From positions 2,278,001-2,342,000 of the forward strand of contig NC_132976.1 in the NCBI RefSeq assembly GCF_047496725.1: 64,000 nucleotides of DNA. The letters run 5' to 3'. The translations under genes and the position numbers were made by a program. Below are positions 26,898-38,848 of this stretch, in pieces. Below the pieces are notes generated by a model. The model ran no database searches and was not told the origin of the DNA. It saw only the letters and a program-made list of their open reading frames with translations. The stretch's first letter is position 1; every line of letters begins with the position of its first letter. The stretch comes from Anoplolepis gracilipes. Its lineage: Eukaryota > Arthropoda > Insecta > Hymenoptera > Formicidae.

Positions 26898-27145
26898 TAT
26901 CGAGATGATGTTAATATGTGAACGCATCGATGATACTGCTGTCTGTTGGCAACAGTAACGCCACTCAAAGTTGTCACACAGTTGAGACGATAATATTACA
27001 ACTCTGCGTACTACTTTCGCCAAGATACATATGATTTATCGAAACGACGTTAATGTGCGAGACCATTAATGACAAATCAATTTGACAGTGCGACTTCAAG
27101 CTGTCACATGGTCATGAATATAATAATTCCAATGGTATCTGTTAG
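26898..27145 (+). repeat. Diverged tandem duplication, period about 139 bp
   Basis: Two units start at TATCGAGATGATGTTAAT (26898) and TATCGAAACGACGTTAAT (27037). Both go on with a GTGNGA...CAT..ATGA block, then CAGT..CG.C, then CAA(A/G)NTGTCACA, then ATAATA, all in the same order. The substitutions are many and the spacing varies by a few bases, so the duplication is old. No open frame runs through both units, so this looks like non-coding duplication. Confidence 0.6.
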
Positions 27146-27513
27146 GACACACGTTTTATCGAGCGTGAGCGAGATCGATTTGAGACTAGTCGAGAAGACT
27201 GAAAGGATTCGATATGCCGTTTATCTAGATCGATAGCCGAGTTTATATGCTCGCGGCCGTTTCGGTGTGTTTCGAGAGAGTCGTTGATCTTCACCTTCTC
27301 CCCGGTATCGGACGTTATCAAACTCGATCTCTCGCGAGAGCGATGCTCAAGTGCGTGTACAACGTCGCGCTCTCAGCACGTAAACTGCTCTTTACGACCT
27401 GCCAAGACCTCACCTCTTACCTCAATCATCCGGTTACCGGTAATTACGATCGTCGATCGTCCAGAACCAATTACGCCGGCAATTTTTACCGAGTAATTCG
27501 ATCGCCATCGAAA

Positions 27514-27535
27514 GGAGAGAGAGAGAGAGAGAGAA
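27514..27535. repeat. (GA)n tract
   Basis: Short GA repeat. Confidence 0.95.
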
Positions 27536-28154
27536 AGAGGATCCACGCAAGATGCGTAGCCAATAACCGGTACGGATGTTACATTAATGGCGGGACGATT
27601 ATTCGATTTTCGTACCGGCCGATTGCTTCGAAACAGCGCGCATGCGAGAATTCACCGATGTATAAAATCATTAAGCATTGAAACGCTTCCTTGAGTCACA
27701 GTAATCATCTCTTTACTCCTTGTTAAAACGCGGTTCCAACGTACGTCAAGAAATATCAAAACAGTGCAAACATAGCCTGCAATAGTGTGTTTCAGAGAAA
27801 CTAAAATATTGTATTAATATTTGCTTTTACGGTAGTGAAAAAAAGCTTAATGTATAAGAGGATTTATAATCTTGAAGATTTATTTAATTATATAAACGAG
27901 AAAAATAAATCCCCCTTTTAGTACAAAAATAAGAGTTATTTAACAATGTCAGTAGATACAATAATAGAATGAAAAAAATAGTGCTTATAGAAAGTAATAA
28001 TAAAGTTAAAAGTAATAGAGAATCATTTTAATATAGCATTCTTATTGAAGATATCGTGATAAAGTTTATTTGAATAAAGTAAGTTGCGTATGAAAGAAAT
28101 CAATATGGAGTGAGAAAATGCATTTGCTAGTAAACATAATCGATTTAAAGATTT

Positions 28155-28460
28155 AAATTTCCTATAAAAAGTACGACGTAGCTCTTTATAGAAAAATCCC
28201 AAAAATATAACATTCTCTTTTACAATAATTATTGTAAAAGAATATATAACGACATTAAAATATTTATTACTATAAAAATGGTTAAATAATGATACATAAA
28301 AATATTTAATTAATTATAATAGTTCTTTGTAAAATATAAAACTTATTTCATATTATTGAGCAAAAATTCATGTAATTTCTTTTATACTAAATATTAGTAT
28401 GTTCCGAAAATTGTAATTTTACTACAATAATTTCTTCATATATTTTTAACACAGTCAGCA
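28155..28460 (+). repeat. AT-rich tandem repeat, copy 1 (period about 328 bp)
   Basis: This is the first of two adjacent, nearly identical AT-rich copies; the second begins 328 bases later. It carries a perfect 26-bp palindrome at 28216-28241, centred on ACAATAATTATTGT, and ends in CAGTCAGCA. Only scattered substitutions and short indels separate it from copy 2. It has no coding capacity. The palindrome and the dispersed older copy at 25.7 kb fit a non-autonomous mobile element or a small satellite unit. Confidence 0.85.
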
Positions 28461-28482
28461 ATCTTCCATAATATCCCAATAT

Positions 28483-28791
28483 AAATTTCCCATAGAAAGT
28501 ACAACGCAGTTTTTTATAGAAAAATCCGAAAAATATAACATTTTCTTTTACAATAATTATTGTAAAAGAATATATAACGACATTAAAATATTTATTACTA
28601 TAAAAATGATTAAATAATGATACATAAAAATATTTAATTAATTATAATAGTTCTTCGTAAAATATAAAACTTATTTAATATTATTGAGCAAAAATTCATG
28701 TAATTTCTTTTATACTAAACATTAGTGTGTTCCGAAAATTATATTGTAATTTTACTACAATAATTTCTTTATATATTTTTAACAGTCAGCA
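28483..28791 (+). repeat. AT-rich tandem repeat, copy 2
   Basis: This copy aligns end to end with copy 1 at a 328-331 base offset and ends in the same CAGTCAGCA. Its internal palindrome is perfect over 28 bp at 28543-28570, two bases longer than in copy 1. About 20 bases of unrelated sequence lie between the copies. Confidence 0.85.
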
Positions 28792-31699
28792 GTATCGGAA
28801 AGAGTCGTGAATGGAAGAAAACTATATTTCTCGTCGCGAATGATTTCTGACTTGGCGACGATTAAGCTATTTGCACAATTGGTTTCTTTGACGGCGATAA
28901 ACCAGTCGTAAGTTATCCGCGAGTGCAATTGACAGCGCCATTAAACCGCCTCTCGTTCGAGCCACCTTCTTGCTCGCTCCCGGTCGCGTCGCGTCGTCCT
29001 CGGCGAAGGCCGGGGCGCATCTTTAACGAGCATTTTCTTTCGCCCTCGAACAATGGACACCGCGATGGCCGCGAAAGCGGCAAGAAACGTCGCTGCGCAA
29101 ATCCGATTTCCCGAAAAAACGCGACTCGAGCAGCGTCGACGACGTTGAAAGACCCGGGGAACCGGTGTCGCGCCGATGAATGCCGGCTCTCGGAGGAACT
29201 GCGCTTCTCGGAACGCGCGCTTTTTTCGCGCTGCTCCTCCGGAACGAACCTTTACCCGGGACACAGGTATCTACACGCGTATAAAGGATCGCGCTCAATG
29301 CCGTGACGCTCCCGCGAGATTCGGATTGACACCCGAGGCGAATCGACCCGGTCGAGGTCGCCGACTGAGATCCGCGCGAGAATCGAAGAATCGCGACGTT
29401 TCTCCCGCCGAGAATCGGACGAGAAATTGATCACTTTCCGATTGGGAATTCGTCGGCGTCGATGTCGCGTGCGAGTCTTTTCGTCAGGATTACGGACCGG
29501 TCATCGACCTTTCGTTTCGAGCGATCGCCGATTTTACCCGAAAACGCGAGTAAACCTAACTGTTTTACTGTATCGTCTCGTTGGAGTAAAGTGTGCGAAG
29601 GGCAAACAGACGATCAGAGATCTACTAGGTGGATCCCTGAACATACGATCGGGGCATTGACATCCTTTCGCGTATGACGCGCGACTCGTGGAAACAGAGA
29701 GCTCTTTCTCCTTGGAATTCGACGAAACCGAAAACGAGAGAATTAGATGACGTTGAGCAACATGGAACGATGAGTTAGTTAGTTGTTAGCTTTACACACA
29801 GCCAGTAGCGAAATAAAATATGCAAGTAGCAAGTTATACTCGCTTGCTTTTTTCATCAGTGGTTATTCCAGAAAGCGCGTTTGTTTATACAGCCGCGAAC
29901 GTGCCGACCAAGACGTCCAGACTGTGAACGCATGCAACATTCTTAGTCATAGTCCGCTTAAAATGAGGCACGTTCATGCTTGAATGTCCATTAACATCAT
30001 TATACATTGACACGCATGACTGAAGTAACACGCGTATTTGTGACCAAGGTAATAATTTGAAGGAAATAATAGTATATATTGACGTATTTAGAGAAGAATC
30101 TGAACAATTTTAGATCTTGATTTTTCAGATAGCCAGTTGTTTTTCCGGGACATCCATCGATTTTGAAATGAAAGCAGCACGATAGGATTAATAGCGTATT
30201 CGGAGGATGACATCTAGAAAAAAGGACAAAGACGTAGGTACCTCCTGTATCACTCGTGATTTCCCGGTAGCCGGCGAGCAATCTGATCCCGGGACAACGG
30301 TTCGGAAGCATCGGTTGACAGTAAAATATCAGTAGATACTCCACTCGCAGTACGACCGCGATAGGATCGAGAGGAAGCGCAGGTAGATATATATAAGTAC
30401 GTCGGGGAAGGGAGGAACATCGGTTCATCTCTCGTGTGCCTCCCCGTGTGCGATGCCAATTCCCGAAGGTACTGTTAGCCTCCGATGAATGATAACCGTG
30501 TATCGCGAGATACGCGCCAACGATACACGTTGGTTGAGTAAAGGGGAGAATGTATCGGTCAGGAAACTGCCCGTCTCTCTCGCCGTTTCTGAAATGGAAT
30601 GCGTATTGAATCGATAACTCAAGAGATGTCGGATGTTTTTCGTGATCCGGCGAATATCTCGATAAGGCTGCCGCTAGATAAGAACCATTACTTTCGATTT
30701 CCGCGTAATACGCCTCTCTTTTCGAACGAAAAGTTAAATCCGCGAGACCATTTTTACTTATCTCCGACTATTTAAAAATTTTTTTCCCTCTCTCTCTCTC
30801 TCTCTGTCTGTCTCTTTCTGTTTATCCCTTTCACCGAATCTGAAGAAAAGAAACGGAAGAATGCGCGATTATTTGTTAAACACAGTCGCGTATCGTCGCG
30901 CGATTGTGCGTCTCATCACGCTACATACAGACGTTTACTTATCCTTGAAGAAAATTCTCTTGAGGAACAAGAAAATCGAGAGGAGAAAAAAAAAAGGAAG
31001 GAAGAAAAATGCGCTTGTGTAATTTCCGTTCGCCGATGCATAACGCGCGCACGTCCGATAGAAGGAAAATAGAGACGCGTACGCGAGTAGGGAAAAGCGC
31101 GATGGGAGAGACAGTTCGTCTACGGGATCCGCATAATTACGAGATCACGTCCGTCCGAGAAGACGTCTTCGATGCGTCTGGAGAGTCGCGTGGAGAGTCT
31201 GTTAATGTAACTTAAGGGCTTCCAGGTTCATTGTCACCCGGGCGAGAACTCGCCTTTGTTTACTCTCAGGTAAGTGTTCATGACCGACGATGTACACTTA
31301 TCGCTGTCGATCTTCCTGTGTGGGGTGTCGTTCCTTCTTACGTTCCGTCTGGTTAACGAACTGAAATCCGCTAGAGACGACGATGAGATAACGATTCACA
31401 TTTCTTCTCGACGCAAACACGTCTCTCTGCCATAATTTACCGTAATTAATCATTAAAGTTCAATTGCGCAATTGTTCTTATCTAGCAATTAAGGAGGTGG
31501 CATCGCACGATGGCGCCTCAACGTGTTTTCCGGTCTTCCGGATCATCGTGACACGGTGGAATTTTGATATCACAGCGAAGGATCGTCAGACTTTTCTTTT
31601 TAAAAATGTGCGGAAAATAAATGAGAAAAAGAAGAACTTTTATGATGTGATAGGAAGAAAGGGGATATGGTATTTTATTCAATCCATTTTTTTATGTTA
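28792..31699. other. No gene seen; CpG-rich block then mixed DNA
   Basis: 28920-29560 is strongly CpG-rich, with frames of 127 codons on the plus strand and 107 on the minus strand lying over each other. A 142-codon minus-strand frame at 30000-30428 has no recognisable domain and no coding bias that I could see. The rest holds no feature beyond one simple repeat. Confidence 0.6.
30787..30819. repeat. (TC)n then (TGTC)n tract
   Basis: A TC repeat that passes into TGTC repeats. Confidence 0.93.
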
Positions 31700-32240
31700 G
31701 AAAATATGATTTTGATAAGTTTAGATTTAAGGGCCCAATCTATTATAGAGAGTTTAAAAAATCGATTTTTTTTGCATTTTCTGAAAGCATAACGTCTAAA
31801 GAATATATCTTTCAAAAAATTAAAAAAATCATAAAATTGACAGTTATGTATAAGAACTTTGAATGAGATAGGGATCTTTAAATAAAGCTGCAAAATTTTA
31901 AATGCGTTTTTCTCAAAATGTTTCTAACAATAAGATTGGTGTGACAGAAAACTGAATAATTTAATTAAATTGAATAATTTCAATTTTTTTTTAATAAAAG
32001 AGAATCCTTTTTTTACGATAAATCTAATTGGAATAAAACGTTAATATTGAAATCCTTTCTAACTTAAGAAATGAATTTTAGCAAAATTGAAATATCTAAT
32101 TTTTAAATGACACTATTTCGTTATTTTCAAATCTTTTCTAATGAAAAAGATTCAGTAGCGGAAAAATATCCTCCGGAGTAAAAATACGTCAAATTTTTTT
32201 ATTACATGAGCAGCAACATGTCACACCGTCGAACATGCAT
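31700..32240. mobile_element. Probable DNA-transposon-derived interspersed repeat
   Basis: The stretch opens with TTTAAGGGCCCAATCTAT and continues with ATCGATTTTTTTTGCA, then a long AT-rich non-coding run. A shorter block at 52.79 kb shows a similar skeleton (TTTAAGGG, then TTTTTTTTGCA, then AAAG). From general familiarity this resembles dispersed non-coding transposon debris of insect genomes, but no transposase frame or matching terminal inverted repeat was found, so the family is not assigned. A 72-codon minus-strand frame inside it (31675-31893) is low-complexity K/F/I and is not treated as a gene. Confidence 0.35.
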
Positions 32241-32374
32241 TTTTGAACACGCAGACGTTCATATTGAACAAAAAAAGCTAAAAAAAGCTAATATTCAAAA
32301 TTTAAAAACACTGCATCAATAAAAAAAGAAATTGCTAAAAATCATCAATTGTTCATACATTACTAGAGTAAAGT

Positions 32375-32398
32375 AAGTAGCCTTATTCAAGGCTACTT
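32375..32398. other. Short hairpin, 10-bp stem
   Basis: AAGTAGCCTT and AAGGCTACTT pair perfectly around the loop ATTC, and GTAAAG/CTTTAC can extend the pairing with a small bulge. There is no T-run or gene beside it to suggest a role. It lies just beyond the repeat remnant and may be part of it. Confidence 0.5.
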
Positions 32399-34422
32399 TA
32401 CACCTGAACTTACTACGAACTTGACTCGAGACGCGCGCTTCTAAATGCAATTCAAAGAGCACTCCCAATGTGCGAGCGTTTTAGAAACACGTATAACGAC
32501 CTGGATTTGATATAACGGCACGAACCTACGGTGGTCTTTTCCCACTCTCTCCTTTCTCCCGTGTCCTCGTTGTATCTCGCGCGGGTACTCGTAATATCTA
32601 ACGGGTCGGCTAAGATGAGCTCGCGTCACTGTGTTGCGCAGCGAAGCCGCGTATACGGTAAAGACGAATCGATCGTCTCGGGATCGCGCGCGAATTTATT
32701 CGCGTCGAATAATTGCGCGCACCGCGCGGCCGTTTCTCATCGCCGGCAAACGCACACGATATTCCCACGATACGCGCAAAGACAACCTGGAAGCAGCGCG
32801 CGTATCCTCTCGCTCCGCCACGATTATAATTCCCGGCCGATAGCAGACCGCGATAATGTTGGAGTCAAATAATTGACTTCTCGTGTTTAGCGGTGGCGAA
32901 CCGTTAATCCTGGCGCTTTGTGGGACGATATGAGATATCTCGCGCTCGTTTATCGGATCAATGCGTTTAGTATCGATGTACTCGCGGCTCTCTTCGCCGA
33001 CCGCTAACTCCCAGACACTCTGACACAAATCTCGATTCTTCTCTCGTTGTCGTCGTCAATATATCCACCCCGTCTTCGGAATGCGCGTGTAAAGTATCTG
33101 GGACATTGGTATATCACATGGATTGCCTTGACTCCGTTTATTATTACAAGCTCGAATCGATCATGCGGAATAATCAGCATCATCGACGAAATAATTGTCA
33201 TCAGATAGCACGGATATAAACATCTTTGCTGCAGCGATGTCCTTTAGTGACTAGTGCTTTGAGTTCCCACAGTTGAAAGATCTACGATACATTGATTATT
33301 CATTTTATTCGTAAATTTTATATTTTTTAATATTTATTATTTTTTATTTTATTAATATATTATATATTTCTATAATATACATTTTTTAAATAAAATTATT
33401 CTAAACTCCCTAAATTATTTAAATTATTTGTATTTCACGAATAGATTTCTACTATTAAATATTTAGACTAGATTTAGATTCGCGGGCATTCAAAACGCTA
33501 TTAAGACGATGGAACGTTACGTTAAATCTGTCGGATAAAAATATCATCTGATCTCACACAATCACAGTCACAGAGATCAACGCATTTACGCGTAACGATA
33601 GTGGCCGACAATCGTTCGGCAAGGAGTCGTTTTAGCAAAGCGAACGCGTTCGATACGTGTCCCTACTCGATTTTCTCCCCTTCGATAGGCGTGATACGGA
33701 TTTAGCCGGCGCGATGGTATATTTAGCCTGGGAAAGATGGTATCGGGACTGGTTAAACCGGCGCTATGTCTCTCTACATAACGATTATACTGCGGGGCGC
33801 CATTGCAAAAGTTCGATTCGGACGCGTCGTAAACCGGCTTCGATAGCTTTGTAGGAGCCGTTTTAACGGGGATATCGAGAGTCATCGGACGTCGTTATAG
33901 TCCCTCATGGGATTCTCCTCGTTCCAGCTTCGTCCGACCGGTCCGGTACCTTAGGCACCTCGTGGAGGCACCGGCGAGGTAAACGATTATTTATCTCGTT
34001 AATATAATACAGATTACTTTACGGCACTGAGATAAACGACGTTGGGTGTCTTATTAGCGCGCGTTTCTCACGTTTCCGTATCGCGGTCGTTTGAGGAAGC
34101 GCATCAAAGTAACGTAGCGCCGTGTAGAACGATAATCTCCGCATCTGTACTGTCGTAATAGAGGAAGAAATCGCACGCAAGTCGGACACGGAGTCGTTAT
34201 ATCGAGGCAATTGATGCTTAACGTCAGAATAAAGTGCATTTCATATTCAAGATGAGTATCGATAATGTTTCAGCTATCGTAGGTAGTTTCAAAATTAGCA
34301 TTTGTGGTCGTTAAAAGATGGCTTTTAAATAAATATTAATATGTACACAAATACATACGCATGTTAGAAATCTGTTTAACATACAATTATTTTCGACAAA
34401 AATAATTATTTGAAAAAAAGGT

Positions 34423-34446
34423 TTTTTTTTTTTTTTTTTTTTTTTT
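34423..34446. repeat. Poly(T), 24 bases
   Basis: An uninterrupted T-run. Confidence 0.97.
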
Positions 34447-34795
34447 AATAAATGTATTTAAATGAATAAAACTTTAAGAATGCGTCATTATTTTTCCAGT
34501 TAATCTACTGGCATATATTTCTTCTCGAAATATAATGTGGATAACCGGGATGCGAGCCTTGTAAAGGATAATATCGATGGTCCGCGTGTGCGAGAGAGAC
34601 GCGCGTTCTCGCCCTTCTCGATAAGATTTTTCATCGATCCGCGTCACGACGACCATTTAATTGGATACCGCCGACGATGTGGCGGCGGCCTTCCCTTCTC
34701 GCGCGACGGAAAGAACTTGACGGATTAACGATTATTCGCCCGAGGCTAATCGATTTTAATTTCAATCTCGCGCTACGCCGCGAAAACACCTCTCT

Positions 34796-34853
34796 CACAC
34801 GCATACACACGCATACACACGACGTACATGCATACGCGTACATATGCACACAT
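34796..34853. repeat. ACACGCAT-type alternating purine-pyrimidine tract
   Basis: CACACGCATA repeats degrade into ACATGCATACGCGTACATATGC. Nearly the whole stretch alternates purine and pyrimidine, so it could adopt left-handed DNA under supercoiling. Confidence 0.85.
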
Positions 34854-34859
34854 GCTCGC

Positions 34860-34886
34860 TTTTCTCTCTTTTCTCTCTTTTCTCAC
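34860..34886. repeat. (TTTTCTCTC)3 minisatellite
   Basis: Three 9-base pyrimidine units; the third has one change at its end. Directly after the ACACGCAT tract. Confidence 0.9.
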
Positions 34887-37156
34887 TCCCTCGAGGAAAG
34901 AGCCACGGGCTCGGCCCCCTCGTGGATTTTTCGTCTTCACGCACGCACGACCGCTTAACGAGCGTCGCATCGCGCGAAAAGCTGACTGGAAAATCATCCC
35001 ATTAAGGCGCGTTTAGTCCGCTGGCGGTTGGCGGCTGCGTAAAAAAATCTTACCGCCGGCAAATTGCGGGAGCGTGGATGCGCGCTCACGTCGGCGGCAG
35101 AGGGGGCGTAAACCCTCACGTTACTGTACCCTCTGACAATGATAATTGGACTCGTCACGTTCCCCGCGCCACCCGTCTGACGTCAATTTAGCGATTAATC
35201 GAGGAAAAATGTCGTCGCGCGCGTCCGCGGAGAAGGGCTCCACCATCGTTTGCCAGCAACGAGGCGGCAATGAAGCACCTCTGCTGCGAAATTAATTCCT
35301 TGGCCGATCACGCGTCGCTCATAAACGCAACGTGAGGCTCGGAAACTCTCTCTCGGTAAAGCCACCTCGTAAAGTCAGTCAGCCTTCACCTTCACGCCAA
35401 CGCTCGCGCTAAAGACTCATCCGTCGCCAGTCCCGCCACCGTAAATTAACACCATCGATGTGTAAGTGTCGTTAATTGCTTTTACTTTGGAGCTTGTTTG
35501 TACTAATAGCTTGCTTTCCCGGATCTTGGACTATTATCTCAGAAATTGACAAGGCCAAGATATTATCCTAAAATCATTCTTGACTTAACTGACTCGACGT
35601 GACGGAAAGGACGTTTCGTAAATGACATCGTTTTACGGAACGTATTATTCCAGGCGTATTTACGAACTTTCGCTCTTCCTCTTTTGTCGCTTTTCCGTGC
35701 GAGTTCCTTACCTTGGTGGTCATCGGAGTGCGACGTACCGGTCCGGCCGTCGCTCCCGCTCGAAATGATAACGATCTGTTTATACAACATGGCGATTTTT
35801 TCTCCCGCATTATCGTCTAATTTCCAGTGCGAGACCCCCGCTAAAGCAGGTATCCGGTAGCTGATTATCCTCCCGTAACCATAACACGCATATCATATTG
35901 AAAACTCGTTCCTCTGAAGGTTCCTGAAGAAGGAAGAGATGCGGCGCGAATGGCCAGGGAGGAAGGAGAGAAAAAAGTAGCGAATGCAGTTTCTCTCGAG
36001 GAGGGAAAAAGGCGAGCAAGAGCAACGAGGCACGATGAAGAAGCCGATTCAGTCATGGTCCGATAAGCGAGATTCTATGCAGGACAGGAGGCAGGGAGGG
36101 AGACACTTTGCGCGCTTGGTTATCTCTCGTCTAAATATAGCTCGGGAAGATTCTAAAACTACGTTGCGTGTATCCTAGTTACTTAAAGTACCCCGACGAG
36201 ATAGACCAGGCGTGCTGCAACCTTGCACCGACCGTCATTGGACTGCGTGGAAAATCGCCGATCGGGTTTTACTCTCGCAACAGAGGAGTCTACGCGATGT
36301 TTTGATCATCGAGCATCGTTGTCGATCGCATTATTTTTTTCTTCTCTCATTTGGTTATACCAACTGTCAATCACTTTTATTTAATAGCCTTCCCGATTCG
36401 ACACTTTTAATCTATCATCTGTCTTGATACTTTAGACAATCAAATCACTCTATTTTCAAACTATTTAATTTATTGTTTTGCCGAAATTTTTTTTCTGAAC
36501 ATTTAAGTAGAAAATTGTCTAACTTTGAGATGCATTAAAAACACCAAAGCTCAATACAATACGATTCTTATGTAAAATACCCCTAAAAAATGCATAAACG
36601 TGAAAATAGAGATTAAAAATAGTAATAAAATTTTTTTTCTCAGCTTCTCTCTCAGTTTTTTAAAAGATAAAAGTACATGTATTTGAATTTTCCTTACTTA
36701 AATTTTTTATGATTATTTCTTTGGACGCGATCCGATTCTCGATAGAGTAATATTGAATTTTCAATTAAAATCCGTTCCTCGTTGTCAATGTTTCTTCGAT
36801 CATACGAGCGAGTGAATAAATTCAAATCCGATCTGTTATTGCTCGCGACGCGAGAAAAAATGTGGAAGGAAACTCTAACCAATGTCCCTCGCTGCTCCGC
36901 TTGTCCAGGCTATTATGGTAAGCGAGCGTCATAGTTTATTGCATCTAATAACACGCGGTAAAAAGCAGCCGGACGAGATTCGCTCTCTCCGTGATGCTCC
37001 TTCGAGCCGCGCGAGATCGCGAGTCTGATGAACCTTTCCCCGATGAGGCGGGACATCCGCGCGGGGCGAGGTAATTATTTTATGGTGGTGAGTTCCGCGA
37101 TAGGATTAGACAGCGGTCGGTATAATCAGACGGTTATTCGGGCTCGGTACGGTTTG

Positions 37157-37161
37157 AGAGT

Positions 37162-37195
<34 letters not shown>
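37157..37195. repeat. (AG)n microsatellite
   Basis: AG repeats, pure over the last 25 bases or so. Confidence 0.97.
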
Positions 37196-37658
37196 ACAAC
37201 TTCTAGATTACAGTATCAAGCGCGCGGGATGAGATATTACGTATGAGAGATGAATTGAAAACGCCCGACGCACGTAATCCGTTCGCTTGCCCGTGTTAGA
37301 AGACGTCACTGACCGATGCTCGTTCCACGTCTTAATAACGAGTACGTTCGAAATAAATATTTAAACGATGAGGCGATAGATTTGTGTCAAGATGCGCGAA
37401 TCGCATCACCGGAATCAACATCGCTTGATTGCCATAAATTAATCATATATTTGATAACATGTACTGATAAAAATTATCTTGCATTAGTAAATATAGGCAT
37501 AATACTTACTCATTTCCCTCTCGTGTGTCTTATATTTCTAGCGGAAATAGATAATTCATCAAACTTTATAGCTATTTATTAATCCACGAATTGAAAAGAA
37601 AAAGCTTTTGGTATATTTATTAGAATCTATGTTATTGAACGAGAATCGCGGCACAAAG

Positions 37659-37685
37659 AAAAAAAAAAAAAAAAAAAAAAAAAAA
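37659..37685. repeat. Poly(A), 27 bases
   Basis: An uninterrupted A-run. Confidence 0.97.
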
Positions 37686-38363
37686 GAATAATTTTGACAT
37701 ATTTCGCAAGGAAAAAATTTACATAATTTTTTGATGTCATAATTTAGTATGAGAGATGAGAAATTTAAAATGTGCTCGCAAAAATAAGCTCTTTCAAGCT
37801 GTTTCGCCGCAATGATAATAATTATCAAGATGCACGCAACTAATTAGAATATAATACAACCGCTACTCTTGAACCCGATAATCCACTCGTTAGCCTTAAC
37901 GGTACGACAGATAGATTTTCGCGGCATTCGATTGTATGTAGCCATGGCGGCCGCTCGTTGCGCGTCCGATGCATTCTGCCGAGATAACGAAACGCGCGTT
38001 GTGTTCCTCGTGTTCGCCATTCGTCGCCAATTACCCCCGAGCCGGTAAATCACCATGCCGACACTCGCTATTTGTCAGCGGAGCGGCTATTCCGAAGCAG
38101 CCGGTTTCTGGCCGCGGTAAACGCGAGAGGACGACAATCATTTACTTGGACATGTCAACAAGTTGATAATTAATCGTTTGTCTGACAGACGGAGAGGGGA
38201 AACGATGCGCTCTATCGATCGAGATTCGAAGAAAATAGAGTAGAAGAACCGCGGATGTACTCGAGGGATTTCGAGCAAGGAGGTAAAGATCGATGCGGTC
38301 AGACATAGCGCGGTCGCATTTTTATACTTGGCGACTCGAGCGCGAGAGGAAAGTAAAAAGGAG

Positions 38364-38379
38364 AAAAAAAAAAAAAAAA
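38364..38379. repeat. Poly(A), 16 bases
   Basis: An A-run within a longer purine-rich stretch. Confidence 0.95.
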
Positions 38380-38819
38380 GAGAAAAGAAAAGAAATGTTT
38401 CTCGCCCGTCGAGCGTGAAAAGAATGGCTCTCGGAGATCGCATAAATCACGCGCGACGCGGCTAACAACGTTGCAGAGATGCAATTATTACAGTATCGAC
38501 GGCGGACCAAAAATCGAAACAGGTTTCCGGGCGCTTCATCATCCGCGAACGCGTTTTCTTCGAAAACGCACTTACTCGATCGGCCGTCAAAGGCGACGAC
38601 AACGAACCAAGAGGCAAAAAATCAACGAAAACGAAACGACGGACGCGGAATGACGCCTTTCGTAAAGGGGCGTCCCTCGGGACGGACGATACAATTACAC
38701 GCTATACATAGAACTGCGCGAGGCATAAGTAACATGATTAATGGACGATAACGCAATTACGCCATCCATGATACGCCTCGCGTGCATCATTCTCTTTCTC
38801 TCTCATTTTCTGTCGTCTT

Positions 38820-38848
38820 TCTCTCTCTCTCTCTCTCTCCCTCTCTCT
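38820..38848. repeat. (CT)n tract
   Basis: CT repeats with one C insertion. Confidence 0.95.

Noticed and set aside
30000..30428. 142-codon minus-strand frame
   Set aside because: Cys/Tyr/Phe-rich with no recognisable domain, and its second half falls in AT-rich DNA. No coding bias seen.
30388..30430. TATATAAG with a TTCATCT initiator-like site
   Set aside because: The spacing of about 39 bases is longer than usual and no coding follows.
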